A stretch of DNA of 64,000 nucleotides from Humibacillus xanthopallidus (GCF_006716675.1 NZ_VFPM01000002.1:1178001-1242000); one strand, 5' to 3'; counted from the first letter of the stretch, positions 7,273-16,467 are shown. A program made the numbers and translations. Notes: a model not told the origin generated them from the sequence alone.

Positions 7273-9252
7273 TCACGCCCGGGCGAGGGCGGCCTCCAGA
7301 TCGGGGACCGTCGTGACGGGGAGGTCGCAGACGAACCCGTGACACACGTATGCGGCCGGGCTCCCTTGCACGAGAGGGCGGTTCGCGAGGAGCGGGATGC
7401 CGTCTGCGTCCGGGGAGCCCGCGACGACCACCGCGCCGGGGCTGGTGCTGCGCCGAGCCGTGGAGAGCAGGTCGGTGGCGTGCGGACCGTCTCCGACGAC
7501 CGCGACCTGCACCGGGCCGGCTGCGATGGCCTCAGCGACGGCGAGCGACCAGCCGGCGAATCGCGGGTCGCGCCCAGCGAGCCCCAGGCCTGCCTCGGTG
7601 GCCTGCCGCCCCCGTTCGATGACCGCGGTGTCGCCGGTGAGGGCCCCGAGGGTGACGAGGGCGCCGGCAAGAGCCGACTGCCCCGATGGCTCCGCGTTGT
7701 CGGCGGCGCTGCGGGGCCGCAGGTAGAGCGTCTCCGCGTCGTCGGCCGTGTCGTGGAATCCGCCGTCATCGGCACCGAAGCGTTCGACGGCGCGGTGAAG
7801 GAGAGCCTGCGCGTCGCGGAGCCACCGAGGGTCGCCGGTGGCCTGGTGGAGGGCGAGCAGCCCCTCGGCGAGGTTGCCGTAGTCGTCGGCGACGGCCTCG
7901 GCGCGACCCACGACCCCGCCCCGGGAGGCCCGGCGCAGCCGACCGTCGACGACGTGCACCGCGAGCACGTGGTCGGCGCACCGCTCCGCGGCCGCGACCC
8001 ACTCGGGGTGACCGAGGACGGAGCCTGCGCCTGCGAGCGCGGCGATGGCGAGGCCGTTCCACGACGTCACGACCTTGTCGTCCCGTCCGGGCTGCGGCCG
8101 GGTGGCGCGCGAGTCCAGCAGGCGACGGCGGACGGACGCGAACCAGGCCGGGTCGTCGGGGTCCACCGGCAGCTGGAGCGTCGACGCCCCGTGCTCGAAG
8201 GTGCCCGTCTCGGTGACGACGAAGAGCTCGGCCGCGCGAGCGGCCTCCGCGGCGCCGAGCACCTCGTCGAGCTGGGCAGGCGTCCACGCGTAGGTGAGCC
8301 CTTCGACCCGGGCCGCATCGGCGTCGAGCGACGAGGCGAAGCCGCCCTCGGGGGTGGAGAGGTCGCGCAGGACGAACTCGGCCAGCTCGTCGACGATGCG
8401 ACGTGCCAGAGCCGAGCCCGTCGCGCGCCACCACGAGGTGTAGGCCCGCAGGAGCAGCGCATTGTCGTAGAGCATCTTCTCGAAGTGCGGCACGACCCAG
8501 TCGGCGTCGACGCTGTAGCGCGCGAAGCCGCCGCCGAGCTGGTCGTACATACCGCTCCGCGCCATGGCCTCGAGCGTGCGGTCGGCCATGCGTCGCGAGA
8601 GGTCGTCACCGGTGCGAGCATGGTGACGCAGGAGGAACTCGAGGACCATCGACGGCGGGAACTTCGGTGCGCGCCCGAATCCGCCTGCGCGCGAGTCGAA
8701 CTGACTGGCCAGCGTGGTGACGGCGCGGTCGAGGGCAGCGGTGTCGACCGTGGCCGGCGGCGGGGGAGCGAGCGCGTCGGACAGGGCGGTGGCGATGTGA
8801 CGGCCCGACTGGCGCACCTCCTCCTCGCGGGTGCGCCAGGCCTCGTCGAGCGCTGCGAGCACCTGGAGGAAGTGGTCCCGGGGGAAGTACGTGCCGGCGT
8901 AGAAGGGGTCACCCTCGGGCGTGAGGAAGACCGTCATCGGCCAGCCGCCGTGACCCGTCGTCGCGGTGACGGCAGACATGTAGACGGCGTCGATGTCGGG
9001 TCGCTCCTCCCGGTCGACCTTGACGGAGACGAAATGCGCGTTGAGGGTGGCTGCCACCTCGTCGTCCTCGAACGACTCGTGCGCCATGACATGGCACCAG
9101 TGGCACGCGGCATACCCCACCGACAGCAGGACGGGCACGTTGCGACGCCTCGCTTCGGCGAACGCGTCGGGTCCCCACTCCTGCCAGTGCACGGGGTTGT
9201 CGCGGTGCTGGAGGAGGTAGGGGCTCGTGGCGGCGCCGAGGCGGTTCGTCAT
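7273..9252 (-). CDS. Thioredoxin-domain protein of the DUF255/YyaL (spermatogenesis-associated protein 20) family
   Basis: 659 residues, full length for the family. The N-terminal DUF255 thioredoxin-like domain (about 1-165) starts with the signature [14 protein letters not shown] and has a redox pair CHWC (Cys50, Cys53). The remainder is an alpha/alpha-barrel of the six-hairpin glycosidase-like type ([26 protein letters not shown]). No signal peptide, so cytosolic. A disulfide or sugar-processing role is often proposed but unproven. A GGAG lies upstream of the ATG at 9252. The gene is followed in the same direction by nothing obvious and faces the SRPBCC gene. Confidence 0.9.
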   Translation of the reverse strand: MTNRLGAATSPYLLQHRDNPVHWQEWGPDAFAEARRRNVPVLLSVGYAACHWCHVMAHESFEDDEVAATLNAHFVSVKVDREERPDIDAVYMSAVTATTGHGGWPMTVFLTPEGDPFYAGTYFPRDHFLQVLAALDEAWRTREEEVRQSGRHIATALSDALAPPPPATVDTAALDRAVTTLASQFDSRAGGFGRAPKFPPSMVLEFLLRHHARTGDDLSRRMADRTLEAMARSGMYDQLGGGFARYSVDADWVVPHFEKMLYDNALLLRAYTSWWRATGSALARRIVDELAEFVLRDLSTPEGGFASSLDADAARVEGLTYAWTPAQLDEVLGAAEAARAAELFVVTETGTFEHGASTLQLPVDPDDPAWFASVRRRLLDSRATRPQPGRDDKVVTSWNGLAIAALAGAGSVLGHPEWVAAAERCADHVLAVHVVDGRLRRASRGGVVGRAEAVADDYGNLAEGLLALHQATGDPRWLRDAQALLHRAVERFGADDGGFHDTADDAETLYLRPRSAADNAEPSGQSALAGALVTLGALTGDTAVIERGRQATEAGLGLAGRDPRFAGWSLAVAEAIAAGPVQVAVVGDGPHATDLLSTARRSTSPGAVVVAGSPDADGIPLLANRPLVQGSPAAYVCHGFVCDLPVTTVPDLEAALARA

Positions 9253-9295
9253 CGGTGTGCTCTCCAGGTTCGAGCGTTCGCAGGAGTGGCGCCGG

Positions 9296-9622
9296 TCATC
9301 CGGTGCTCCTTCGCTCGCGCTTGCCGCGTGCGATCTCGGTGTGCAGTGCGTCCAGCCGCTGGTCCCACGAGGCCAGGTAGTGGGTCAGCCAGTCGTTGAC
9401 CTCGGCCAACGGCTCGGGACGAAGCGAGTAGATGCGCCGCTGTGCCTCCTGCCGCACCTCGACCAGGCCTGCCTCACGCAGGACCCGCAGATGACGCGAG
9501 ACACCGGGGCGTGCAATGGGCAGGAGGGCGGCGAGCTCGCCCGCCGTGGCGGGTCCTTCGGCGAGAGCCTCGAGCATCGTGCGCCGGCTGTCGTCCGCCA
9601 GTGCTCTCAGGGCTGCTTCCAT
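9296..9622 (-). CDS. ArsR-family winged-helix transcriptional regulator
   Basis: 108 residues from ATG9622; an in-frame GTG at 9628 is an alternative start. Classic compact ArsR fold: [18 protein letters not shown], recognition region [18 protein letters not shown], wing [11 protein letters not shown]. No metal-binding Cys cluster. It ends 44 bp before the DUF255 start and reads in the same direction, so the two may be co-transcribed. The imperfect palindrome at 9629-9642 abuts the GTG and is the likely autoregulatory operator. Confidence 0.85.
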   Translation of the reverse strand: MEAALRALADDSRRTMLEALAEGPATAGELAALLPIARPGVSRHLRVLREAGLVEVRQEAQRRIYSLRPEPLAEVNDWLTHYLASWDQRLDALHTEIARGKRERRSTG

Positions 9623-9628
9623 GACCAC

Positions 9629-9658
9629 TGTGTATCAACACAGGTACATAGCAGTCAA
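9629..9658 (-). promoter_or_regulatory. Promoter and operator of the second ArsR gene
   Basis: On the reverse strand TTGACT (9653-9658) is followed 16 nt later by GATACA, a weak -10. The interval includes TGTGT-N4-ACACA (9629-9642), an inverted repeat touching the alternative GTG start. A transcript from here would have almost no leader. Confidence 0.45.
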
Positions 9659-9678
9659 GGTACGCATCCATCCAACCC

Positions 9679-9756
9679 CAATCGAAAGAGCAGTTCGTCG
9701 CCGTCGAGCGGGCCCGCGCGGCTGGGTGGACGGGCGACGAACTGCTCTTTCGATTG
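9679..9756 (+). repeat. 24-bp perfect inverted repeat with 30-bp loop
   Basis: Arms 9679-9702 and 9733-9756 are exactly complementary over 24 bp and contain CGAAAGAGCAGTTCGTCG. A third, partial copy of the arm (GTGCTCTTTCG) follows at 9781. It lies between the ArsR promoter and the end of the YciI-like gene. It could end transcription of the latter or be a small palindromic repeat unit; there is no T-run. Confidence 0.9.
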
Positions 9757-9802
9757 CTGCCCGGGGGCGGGCCCGACGGAGTGCTCTTTCGTTCGGGGTG
9801 GG

Positions 9803-10126
9803 TCAGAGGAAGGGGCGGACCTCGATCTTGCGGTTGCAGCACCTCGACGCCTCGGCGCCGAGCCGTAGTGCCACGTCGAGGTCCGGTGCCTCGATGATCC
9901 AGAAACCCGCGAGATACTCCTTCGACTCGAGGTACGGCCCGTCGGTGATGATCGCCGTGTCGCCCCGATTGTCGATCGTCGTCGCCGGGTCGGGCGAGCC
10001 GAGGCCTCCGGCGAAGACCCAGTACCCCTCGGCGCGGAGCCGGTCGTTGAAGGCGTCGATGTCGGCCTCCTCGGTGGGGGTGGCTCGGCCAGTGCCGTCG
10101 TCGATCACGGAAACCAGATACTGCAT
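9803..10126 (-). CDS. YciI/DGPF-domain protein
   Basis: 107 residues, matching the YCII-related dimeric alpha/beta fold. Signatures are the N-terminal MQYLVSVIDD, the FAGGLGSP loop and DGPYLESKEYLAGFWIIE, which carries the DGP(F/Y) motif that names the family. Members occur as fusions or neighbours of ECF sigma factors, but no such gene adjoins this copy. The ATG at 10126 is preceded by AGGAG about 10 nt upstream. Molecular function unknown. Confidence 0.85.
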   Translation of the reverse strand: MQYLVSVIDDGTGRATPTEEADIDAFNDRLRAEGYWVFAGGLGSPDPATTIDNRGDTAIITDGPYLESKEYLAGFWIIEAPDLDVALRLGAEASRCCNRKIEVRPFL

Positions 10127-10253
10127 CGCGACTCATCTCCTGCGTCCCGGGCGTCCCCTCGTGGGCTGCCCCTCACTCACTCGACGAGCGCCTCGCCCCT
10201 GATCCGACACCGTCGCTCACGATTTGTCCACGACTCCCGCCTCCGGGCCTCGA

Positions 10254-10327
10254 CCCATGGCGTATGCCGTCCCAGCCGCAGGCGGTGACCCGTGCCTCAC
10301 AGTGGGCGGGCGGCATACCCCATGGGG
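10254..10327 (+). repeat. Long inverted repeat built around a GTATGCCG / CGGCATAC pair
   Basis: CCATGGCGTATGCCG (10254-10268) pairs with CGGCATACCCCATGG (about 10311-10325) with two mismatches and a loop of about 42 nt. It sits immediately upstream of and over the -10 region of the cupredoxin lipoprotein gene. It is one of two places in the window where the over-represented octamer occurs as an inverted pair. Confidence 0.8.
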
Positions 10328-10329
10328 TG

Positions 10330-10335
10330 TAACGT
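10330..10335 (+). promoter_or_regulatory. -10 box of the cupredoxin lipoprotein gene
   Basis: TAACGT ends 7 nt before GTG10343, which would put the transcription start on or next to the start codon (leaderless). No clear -35 element is visible. Confidence 0.45.
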
Positions 10336-10342
10336 CGAGGAC

Positions 10343-10981
10343 GTGGAACAGCACGGAACCGCCGCCCGGGTGGCGCGCCTCGCGGGCGCCGTCGCAGCGA
10401 CGGGCGCGCTCCTCACCGGGTGCACCACGACCACCGTCATGGGGCCGGGTCCGATGAACGGCGGCTCCACCGCAGTGGGAGGGATGATGGGCGGCACCGG
10501 CAACGGCAACGGCGCGGGGAGAGCGATGTTCGCGCCCCTGACGTGCGCCGCCCCCACCGACCTGCCCGGCCAACGCGTCACCGTCACCCTCGCCGACATG
10601 GGGATGTCGCACACGATGGGCGGCACTGCGCCCATGGGAGCCCGGATGTCACTCACGGCCGAGCCGGCGACCGTGTCGTCAGGCCAGGTGAGCTTCGTCG
10701 TCGACAACCGCGGGTGGCGCACCCATGAGCTCGTCGTGCTCCCGCTCGCCGCGGGCGCCGGCGCCGGGGAGCGGGTGCCCGGCCCGGACGGCAAGGTCGA
10801 CGAGTCGGGGAGCCTCGGCGAGGCGTCGAGCTCGTGCGCCGCGGGCGCGGGAGAGGGCATCGACTCGGGAGCCGTCGGCTGGGTGACCCTCACCCTCGCG
10901 CCCGGGCACTACGAGCTCGTCTGCAACCTGACGAACCACTACGCGGGCGGCATGCGCCAGGAGCTCGTCGTCACCGGCTGA
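10343..10981 (+). CDS. Cupredoxin-domain lipoprotein
   Basis: 212 residues. Signal peptide with lipobox LTGC (Cys27), so membrane-anchored outside the cell. After a Met/Gly-rich spacer comes a plastocyanin-like domain. Type-1 copper ligands are visible as a His in RTHELVVLP and the C-terminal set Cys194, His199, Met204 in VCNLTNHYAGGM. It probably binds copper and transfers electrons or handles copper; the Met-rich spacer fits copper binding. GTG10343 is chosen over ATG10322 because it gives a normal signal peptide and lies 7 nt after a TAACGT box. Its stop is only 6 bp from that of the convergent MATE gene. Confidence 0.8.
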   Translation: MEQHGTAARVARLAGAVAATGALLTGCTTTTVMGPGPMNGGSTAVGGMMGGTGNGNGAGRAMFAPLTCAAPTDLPGQRVTVTLADMGMSHTMGGTAPMGARMSLTAEPATVSSGQVSFVVDNRGWRTHELVVLPLAAGAGAGERVPGPDGKVDESGSLGEASSSCAAGAGEGIDSGAVGWVTLTLAPGHYELVCNLTNHYAGGMRQELVVTG

Positions 10982-10987
10982 ACCGGG

Positions 10988-12385
10988 TCAGGCCGGCAGC
11001 GGCGCCGTGCTGTCGACGAGCGCGTGCCAGCGGATCCGCCGGGCGCGCCACGTGAAGATGGCGAGCTTGGCCGCCTCGTCGACGATGCGTGCGATGAAGA
11101 TGCCCGCATAGCCGAGCGGCGTGTGCAGACCGAGCACGATGGCGAGCGGGAGCCCCACGAGGAAGGCGCCGACGGCGTCGCCCAAGATGACGCCGCGCAC
11201 GTCGTTGCCGCTCGGCAGCACGCCCGCGCCGATGATCATGTTGCGCACCTTGATCACCTGGAAGGCGGCGTTGATGAGGATGCCCACGCCGGCCATGACG
11301 CGTACGTCGCGGCCGGCCTCTGCGAACAGCGTGTCGAGGAAGAGCACCGACGTCGCGAAGAGCACGCCGAAGACGGCCGCCGTGCCGACGCCGGCCCGCG
11401 TCACGCGCCGCACCCACGCCATCGCCGCGTCGACGTCGCCGCTGCCGACCGAGCGTCCGACGAGGGTCGTCGTCGCGGCCATGAGGCCGATGCTGCCGAC
11501 GATGAAGATGCCCTCGAGGGTCGTGACGATCTGCGCCGCCGCGAGCGCCTCGTCGCCGAGCTGCTGGAAGACGACGTTGTAGAGGAACGTGCCGACCGTC
11601 CAGAAGAGCTCCGTCACACCGAGCGGCAGTGCGAGGACGAAGAGCGGCACGACGACGGCGTGCCACTGGCGCAGGCTGTCGGGCAGGCTCCAGCCGATCA
11701 CCTTGCGGCCGTACGCCATCCACAGCAGGATCAGGGTCTTCGCCACTGCCGTGATGAGCGTCGCCCAGCCGGCTCCCGCCACACCGAGTGCAGGGAAGGG
11801 GCCGAGGCCGGTGACGAGCGAGAGGGCCAGGATCGAGTTGGCCACGACGGTGATCATCGTCGCGACCATCGGCCGGGCCGGCTGCCCCACCGAGCGCAGC
11901 ACCCCCGACATGATCGCGCTCAGCATGACCGGCAGCGTGGCGAGGACCGTGAGGCGGAAGTAGTCGGTGCCGGCCGCCGCCACCGCGTCGGAGGCGCCGA
12001 CGAGACCCATGACCCGGTCGGCGAAGAACCACGGCACGAACGACACGACGACACCGAGCACGAGCGCCGTGAGGACGGCTGCCGTCACGGTGTGGTCGAG
12101 GTCGCCGCGCCGGCCCGCGCCGTGGGCGCGCGCGACGAGGATGCTGACGGAGGTGCCGAGGCAGCCCAGGGTCACCGCGAGGATGAAGGTCAGGCTGTTC
12201 GAGAAGCCCACGGCCGCAATGGCCGTCGCGCCCAGACCGCCGACGACGATCTGGTTGACGAAGTTGAGCACGAGCATGAGCACGAACTCCATGCTCACCG
12301 GGACGGCGATGCGCGCGATCTCTCGGCCCGGGGTCGGCGGGGCCGATCGCAAGGTGCGGAGGGAGGGCACGGCGAGGCGAGGCAT
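10988..12385 (-). CDS. MATE-family efflux transporter
   Basis: 465 residues with about 12 membrane spans in two homologous halves. The first repeat begins IARIAVPVSMEFVLMLVLNFVNQIVVGGLGATAIAAVG and the second AQIVTTLEGIFIVGSIGLMAATTTLVGRSVG. MATE proteins export cationic or other drugs in exchange for H+ or Na+. Substrate not predictable. A perfect 12-bp palindrome 13-24 nt upstream of the ATG (12398-12409) suggests control by a small dimeric repressor, but none is encoded next to it. Confidence 0.9.
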   Translation of the reverse strand: MPRLAVPSLRTLRSAPPTPGREIARIAVPVSMEFVLMLVLNFVNQIVVGGLGATAIAAVGFSNSLTFILAVTLGCLGTSVSILVARAHGAGRRGDLDHTVTAAVLTALVLGVVVSFVPWFFADRVMGLVGASDAVAAAGTDYFRLTVLATLPVMLSAIMSGVLRSVGQPARPMVATMITVVANSILALSLVTGLGPFPALGVAGAGWATLITAVAKTLILLWMAYGRKVIGWSLPDSLRQWHAVVVPLFVLALPLGVTELFWTVGTFLYNVVFQQLGDEALAAAQIVTTLEGIFIVGSIGLMAATTTLVGRSVGSGDVDAAMAWVRRVTRAGVGTAAVFGVLFATSVLFLDTLFAEAGRDVRVMAGVGILINAAFQVIKVRNMIIGAGVLPSGNDVRGVILGDAVGAFLVGLPLAIVLGLHTPLGYAGIFIARIVDEAAKLAIFTWRARRIRWHALVDSTAPLPA

Positions 12386-12397
12386 GAGCGAGTGACT

Positions 12398-12409
12398 TTC
12401 GATATCGAA
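12398..12409 (-). promoter_or_regulatory. Perfect palindrome upstream of the MATE gene
   Basis: TTCGATATCGAA, flanked by near-symmetric bases, is located 13-24 nt before the start codon, in the expected leader or promoter-proximal position for a MarR/PadR/TetR-type operator. Confidence 0.5.
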
Positions 12410-12485
12410 GGTTGGGGCTGCCCTAGGTTACGTCTTCCGGGCCCCTGAGTCGAAACGATTTGATAGGAGGCTGCGTGGAGCCTTC

Positions 12486-13502
12486 TCAGTCGTTCATCGC
12501 CTTGATGATGGTGACCGCGAGGCTGACCCGGTCGTGGGCCGCCCGGCTTGCTCCGCCCGTGCCAGCACCGCTCGCGGCGTCGACCGCGTTGTCCGCCTCG
12601 CGCACGATCGTCCACGCGCGGGCGCGTCCCTCGTCGATGCCTGCCCGCTCGCAGATGATCTCGAGCCGGCGCCGCAGCGACCACCGCACCTCAGAGCCGG
12701 TGCCGAGCTCGTCGGCGCGGTTCCACAGGGCCGGAGCGACCTCGAAGGCGACGTCACCACCCATCGGCTTCGGGTCGATGGCGAGCCACGGGGAGCGGTA
12801 GGCCCCGAGGACGTTGGTGTAGTGCAGGTCGGTGTGCAGCAGCCGGTCCTCCGACGGTGCCCGCGTCACGAGCTCGCCGGCGAGCGCAGCCGCCTGGTCG
12901 AGGTAGCGCCGCGGCAGCACCGGGGGAGCCGCCCGCAGCTCCACGGCCTGACGTTCGGCGTATGCCGTGAGGCGGGGGATGCGGGGATGCGCGGGCCGCC
13001 GGAGCGTCGTCAGCAGGTCACCGATGACGCCGCACGCCTCGTCGATGTCGACGCGGGCGAGGTCACGGGTGTGCAGGCGCTCGAGCAGCATCGCGAAGCG
13101 CGCCGGGTCGGCGCGCACGAGCCGTACGGCGCCGTGGCCGTTCCACGTCTGGAGGGCGAGCGGCTCGGCGGCCGCCTCACGGTGTGGCCAGCTCACCTTG
13201 AGCACGCCCTCGCCGCTGACCCCGACGGTCTCCCGCCCGGCGCCGAGGAGGCGAACCGGGACGACGACCGCGCACACGCCGTGCAGCGGCTGCCCGATCG
13301 GCTCGAGCTCCCACTCGTCAAGGAGGCTGCCGAGCAGTCCCGGTAGGTCGTCGAGCCAGTCCTGGCCCGAAATCCAGCCCTCGGGCGCGTAGCCCGCGAC
13401 GTGGTGGGCGAAGAGCGCCGGCACGAGGTCGTAGCGCGCCGCACCGCGGCCTCCGCCATGGCCAGCCGCCCCGCCTGCCGCCTGACCGGGCCACGAGCTC
13501 AC
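12486..13502 (-). CDS. Aminoglycoside/streptomycin phosphotransferase-like kinase (APH family)
   Basis: 338 residues. The kinase catalytic loop is LLHTDLHYTNVL and the metal-binding segment is WLAIDPKPMGGD, both as in the APH(6)/hydroxyurea-kinase group; the N-terminal lobe is degenerate. Start GTG13502 is chosen because it overlaps the TGA of the upstream DUF4439 gene (GTGA), which implies coupling; an internal GTG at 13424 would give a length closer to typical members. Chromosomal APH homologues in actinomycetes often have unknown metabolic substrates, so antibiotic resistance should not be assumed. Confidence 0.75.
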   Translation of the reverse strand: MSSWPGQAAGGAAGHGGGRGAARYDLVPALFAHHVAGYAPEGWISGQDWLDDLPGLLGSLLDEWELEPIGQPLHGVCAVVVPVRLLGAGRETVGVSGEGVLKVSWPHREAAAEPLALQTWNGHGAVRLVRADPARFAMLLERLHTRDLARVDIDEACGVIGDLLTTLRRPAHPRIPRLTAYAERQAVELRAAPPVLPRRYLDQAAALAGELVTRAPSEDRLLHTDLHYTNVLGAYRSPWLAIDPKPMGGDVAFEVAPALWNRADELGTGSEVRWSLRRRLEIICERAGIDEGRARAWTIVREADNAVDAASGAGTGGASRAAHDRVSLAVTIIKAMND

Positions 13503-14539
13503 GGGGACGTCCCCGGAAAGGCAGCGACCGGCATACCCCAGTCGGTGGCGAGCGCCTGGACGCGCCCGCTCCACCGGGCGGTGTCGTCCAGCGCCGGGCC
13601 GTCGGGGGTGGCTCCGGCGACGTCGACGGTCGCGTCGACGGCCGTGCTCAGCAGGTGGGTCGCGAGCCGCTGCGCCTCCGCCGGCGTCGTGACGGGGAAG
13701 GGCAGCGCCCAGCCGCCCGGGGTCGAGGTCGTCGAACCGGCCACGGCGAGGTCGAGGCGCCGCAGGGCGTCGAGCGTCGCGAGGGCGCGGGTTCGCCGCG
13801 CGCCGGTCGACTGGGCGGCGACCACCTCGAAGCCGTAGACGAGGGGCGAGGTCTGGTCGATGATCCGGGGGCGGGCGCCGCTGGGGATCGTCGTGGGGTC
13901 GACCGTGGCTCCGAGGAGCACGGCGGAGGCCAGCCGCGACGACCAAGCGGCGAGCACGAGGTCGCGGGTGCCTGGAGTCGTGGCCGCGAGAGCCGCCCAC
14001 CGGTCGGGAGTGATGGTGGCGAGGACCGACGCGAGGTCGGCGACGGAGCGGACCGCGGCCACGTCGGTGGGCGAACCTGTCTGAGCGCTGGGCGAACCCG
14101 CCGTCGCGCTCGGGGTGCCCGTGGACCCGGCGGCGCCCGACGACGTCGGCGGGGTGACCGGGGTCGGGGCGGTGGCGGCGGTGATCTCGGCCGTCGGCAC
14201 GCCGGCGTTGGTGAGCCGGCCCGTGAGCACGGTGATCTGGCGGCGCTGCGCGGCGAGGGTCTCGCGCACGACGCCGCGGGCCGCGCCGCGTGGCTCGAGC
14301 GTGCCCGCGGCCCGCACGAGAGACCGGAGGTCCTTGATCACGGCGAGGATGAAGCGCTCGTCGGGTGCCGGCTTGCGCGTGGGCACCGGTGGCGGTGGTT
14401 GGGGCAGGTCGAGGCGCAGCCCGCAGCCGGCGACGGAGGTGAGCATCGCGGCGGTTCCGCCGAGCACGAGCAGCCGGCGCCCCGGGAGACCGGGCTGCAC
14501 TCCCTCCCGGGACCCGGGCCTCGGGGTGTCGCCGCTCAT
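13499..14539 (-). CDS. DUF4439-type lipoprotein
   Basis: 346 residues from ATG14539 (ATG14548 also possible). Twin-Arg-like n-region and lipobox VAGC, then a Pro-rich spacer, an Ala/Thr-rich middle and a C-terminal ferritin-like helical DUF4439 region (STGARRTRALATLDALRRLDLAVAG, then ATDWGMPVAAFPG). A DUF4439 gene divergent from rimP-nusA is also the arrangement in Mycobacterium. Function unknown; the fold suggests a helical bundle on the outer face of the membrane. It is coupled to the APH-like gene by a GTGA overlap. Confidence 0.75.
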   Translation of the reverse strand: MSGDTPRPGSREGVQPGLPGRRLLVLGGTAAMLTSVAGCGLRLDLPQPPPPVPTRKPAPDERFILAVIKDLRSLVRAAGTLEPRGAARGVVRETLAAQRRQITVLTGRLTNAGVPTAEITAATAPTPVTPPTSSGAAGSTGTPSATAGSPSAQTGSPTDVAAVRSVADLASVLATITPDRWAALAATTPGTRDLVLAAWSSRLASAVLLGATVDPTTIPSGARPRIIDQTSPLVYGFEVVAAQSTGARRTRALATLDALRRLDLAVAGSTTSTPGGWALPFPVTTPAEAQRLATHLLSTAVDATVDVAGATPDGPALDDTARWSGRVQALATDWGMPVAAFPGTSP

Positions 14540-14637
14540 GCGGTGCATCCTGTCACGCGCGGCACCCCGTCCACCCTGTCCACCCCGACCACCCTGGGGT
14601 GGCGCGGTCGTGGGCGGCCAGGGCCCCGTGCGACCGA

Positions 14638-14643
14638 TAGAGT
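14638..14643 (+). promoter_or_regulatory. -10 box upstream of rimP
   Basis: TAGAGT is a good actinobacterial -10 (TANNNT) located 84-89 nt before the rimP ATG, giving a leader of about 77 nt. The intergenic stretch is shared with the divergent DUF4439 gene. Confidence 0.45.
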
Positions 14644-14726
14644 TGGCCCACGCGGTCTCTCGCGCCCTGCCCGACGGGCGGTGGAGCAGAGCCCGGACAT
14701 TCGAGAAGAGCAGGAGGCGTCGACGC

Positions 14727-15302
14727 ATGAGCACGGCCCAGGACCTCAGGGCGACGCTCGAGCCGGTGCTGGTGGCGCTGGGGCTCGTCGTCGAGGATCT
14801 CTCCGTCACCCCTGCCGGCAAGCGCCGCCTCGTCCGTGTCCTCGTCGACACCGACATCAGCGGGCTCGACGACACCGACACGGCGAGCGCCGTGTCCTCC
14901 CTCTCGCTCGACGACGTCGCCGAGGCGACCCGGGCGGTGAGCGACGCGCTCGACGAGAGCGACGTCATGGGCGATGCGCCCTACGTGCTCGAGGTGTCGT
15001 CGCCCGGTGTCGGCCGCCGGCTGACCTCGCGTGACCAGCTGCGCCGCCAGGTGGGCCGCCTCGTGGAGGTCGCCCATGCGGGCAGCAGAGACACCGGCCG
15101 CCTCGTCGAGGTGGGCGCCGACGCGCTCACGCTCGACGTGCCTGCCACGAAGAAGGAGCCGGCCCGCACGGTGACGCTCGAGCTCGACGCGGTCGAGCAC
15201 GCGGTCGTGCAGGTCGAGTTCCGCAGGACGGGTGCCGATGACGGCGCACCAGACGTTGACGAGGCGGGCTCCGACGAGCCCGCGACGGAAGGGGACATCT
15301 GA
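14727..15302 (+). CDS. rimP: Ribosome maturation factor RimP
   Basis: 191 residues. RimP assists 30S subunit assembly in the cytosol. The N-terminal domain ([22 protein letters not shown]) and the conserved [26 protein letters not shown] segment are clear; the tail is acidic. AGGAGG at 14712-14717, 9 nt before ATG14727, fixes the start. It overlaps nusA by one base (TGATG) and heads the rimP-nusA-ylxR-infB operon. Confidence 0.95.
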   Translation: MSTAQDLRATLEPVLVALGLVVEDLSVTPAGKRRLVRVLVDTDISGLDDTDTASAVSSLSLDDVAEATRAVSDALDESDVMGDAPYVLEVSSPGVGRRLTSRDQLRRQVGRLVEVAHAGSRDTGRLVEVGADALTLDVPATKKEPARTVTLELDAVEHAVVQVEFRRTGADDGAPDVDEAGSDEPATEGDI

Positions 15303-16318
15303 TGGACATCGACCTTGCCGCCCTGCGCGCGCTCGAGCGGGAGCGGGACATCAGTCTCGACATTCTCATCCCGGCCATCGAGCAGGCGCTGCTCGTGGCC
15401 TACCACCGCACCGAGGGCAGCTACCGCGACGCTCGCGTCGAGCTCGACCGCAAGACGGGGCACGTCATCGTGTGGGCCCGTGAGGAGGGCGAGCTGCTCC
15501 CGGCCGTGGAGGGTGAGCGCCCCGAGCGGGGCGAGCCCGGCCCGGAGTTCGACGACACGCCCGAGGGCTTCGGCCGCATCGCCGCCTCGACGGCTCGTCA
15601 GGTCATCGTCCAGCGCCTGCGCGACCTCGAGGACGAGGCCATCCTCGGCGACTTCCGGGGCCGGGAGGGTGAGGTCATCTCGGGCATCATCCAGCAGAGC
15701 CAGGATCCCCGGAACGTTCTCGTCGACTTCGGCACCGTCGAGGGCATCCTGCCGATCTCGGAGCAGGTGCCGGGGGAGCGTTACGTCCACGGCGAACGCC
15801 TGCGCTGCTTCGTCGTCAGCGTGAAGCGCGGTCCCAAGGGTCCGCAGGTCAGCCTCTCGCGCACCCACCCCAACCTCGTGCGCACCCTCTTCAAGTTCGA
15901 GGTGCCCGAGATCGCCGACGGCACGGTCGAGATCGCGGCCCTCGCCCGTGAGGCCGGCCACCGCACGAAGATCGCGGTCCACAGCAAGGTGCCGGGGGTC
16001 AACGCCAAGGGCGCCTGCATCGGCCCGATGGGAGCCCGGGTGCGGGCCGTCATGACGGAGCTGCGCGGCGAGAAGATCGACATCGTCGACTACTCCGACG
16101 ACCCTGCCGTCTTCGTCGCCGCCGCGCTCTCGCCGGCCCGCGTGCAGTCCGTCGAGATCGTCGACGCCGGTGCCCGCGCAGCCCGCGTCATCGTCCCCGA
16201 CTACCAGCTGAGCCTCGCCATCGGCAAGGAGGGCCAGAACGCCCGCCTCGCGGCCAAGCTCACGGGCTGGCGCATCGACATCCGTCCCGACACCGAGGCC
16301 GCCGCGCCCCGGAGCTGA
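15302..16318 (+). CDS. nusA: Transcription termination/antitermination protein NusA
   Basis: 338 residues, the short form typical of actinobacteria: N-terminal RNA-polymerase-binding domain, S1 domain ([23 protein letters not shown]), then two KH domains ([19 protein letters not shown] and [20 protein letters not shown]). It lacks the C-terminal acidic repeats of E. coli NusA. It binds RNA polymerase and nascent RNA and modulates pausing, termination and antitermination. The start overlaps the rimP stop. Confidence 0.97.
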   Translation: MDIDLAALRALERERDISLDILIPAIEQALLVAYHRTEGSYRDARVELDRKTGHVIVWAREEGELLPAVEGERPERGEPGPEFDDTPEGFGRIAASTARQVIVQRLRDLEDEAILGDFRGREGEVISGIIQQSQDPRNVLVDFGTVEGILPISEQVPGERYVHGERLRCFVVSVKRGPKGPQVSLSRTHPNLVRTLFKFEVPEIADGTVEIAALAREAGHRTKIAVHSKVPGVNAKGACIGPMGARVRAVMTELRGEKIDIVDYSDDPAVFVAAALSPARVQSVEIVDAGARAARVIVPDYQLSLAIGKEGQNARLAAKLTGWRIDIRPDTEAAAPRS

Positions 16319-16336
16319 GGCGTCGCCTCCCGAGGG

Positions 16337-16370
16337 GTATGCCGTCCGCGTCCTGTGCCGGACGGCATAC
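16337..16370 (+). terminator. Perfect hairpin of inverted GTATGCCGTCCG repeats after nusA
   Basis: Arms 16337-16348 and 16359-16370 form a perfect 12-bp stem with a 10-nt loop, 18 bp past the nusA stop. There is no T-run, so it may attenuate or process the operon transcript rather than end it fully. The arms are two inverted copies of the window's over-represented octamer. Confidence 0.7.
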
Positions 16371-16467
16371 GTCTGCGATGGCGTCCTGAGGGTCGTCCGC
16401 AGGAGACCTGCGGGAGACCAGCGGGGGATCGGCAGGGCCCGTGGAGCGCGTGGCACGCCACACGCGG

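Noticed and set aside
7270..9399. 709-codon forward frame over the DUF255 gene
   Set aside because: The reverse strand carries the conserved CHWC-containing protein; the forward translation is repetitive Gly/Arg/Val.
9679..9756. Insertion sequence or MITE ends
   Set aside because: No transposase, no target-site duplication visible, and the enclosed loop is only 30 bp; kept as an inverted repeat only.
10217..10612. Reverse frame over the cupredoxin gene start
   Set aside because: It overlaps a convincing lipoprotein signal peptide and an inverted-repeat promoter region; no motifs.
12486..13502. Acquired aminoglycoside-resistance cassette
   Set aside because: The gene is coupled to a native DUF4439 lipoprotein gene, shows host-like G+C and octamer usage, and has no mobile element around it.
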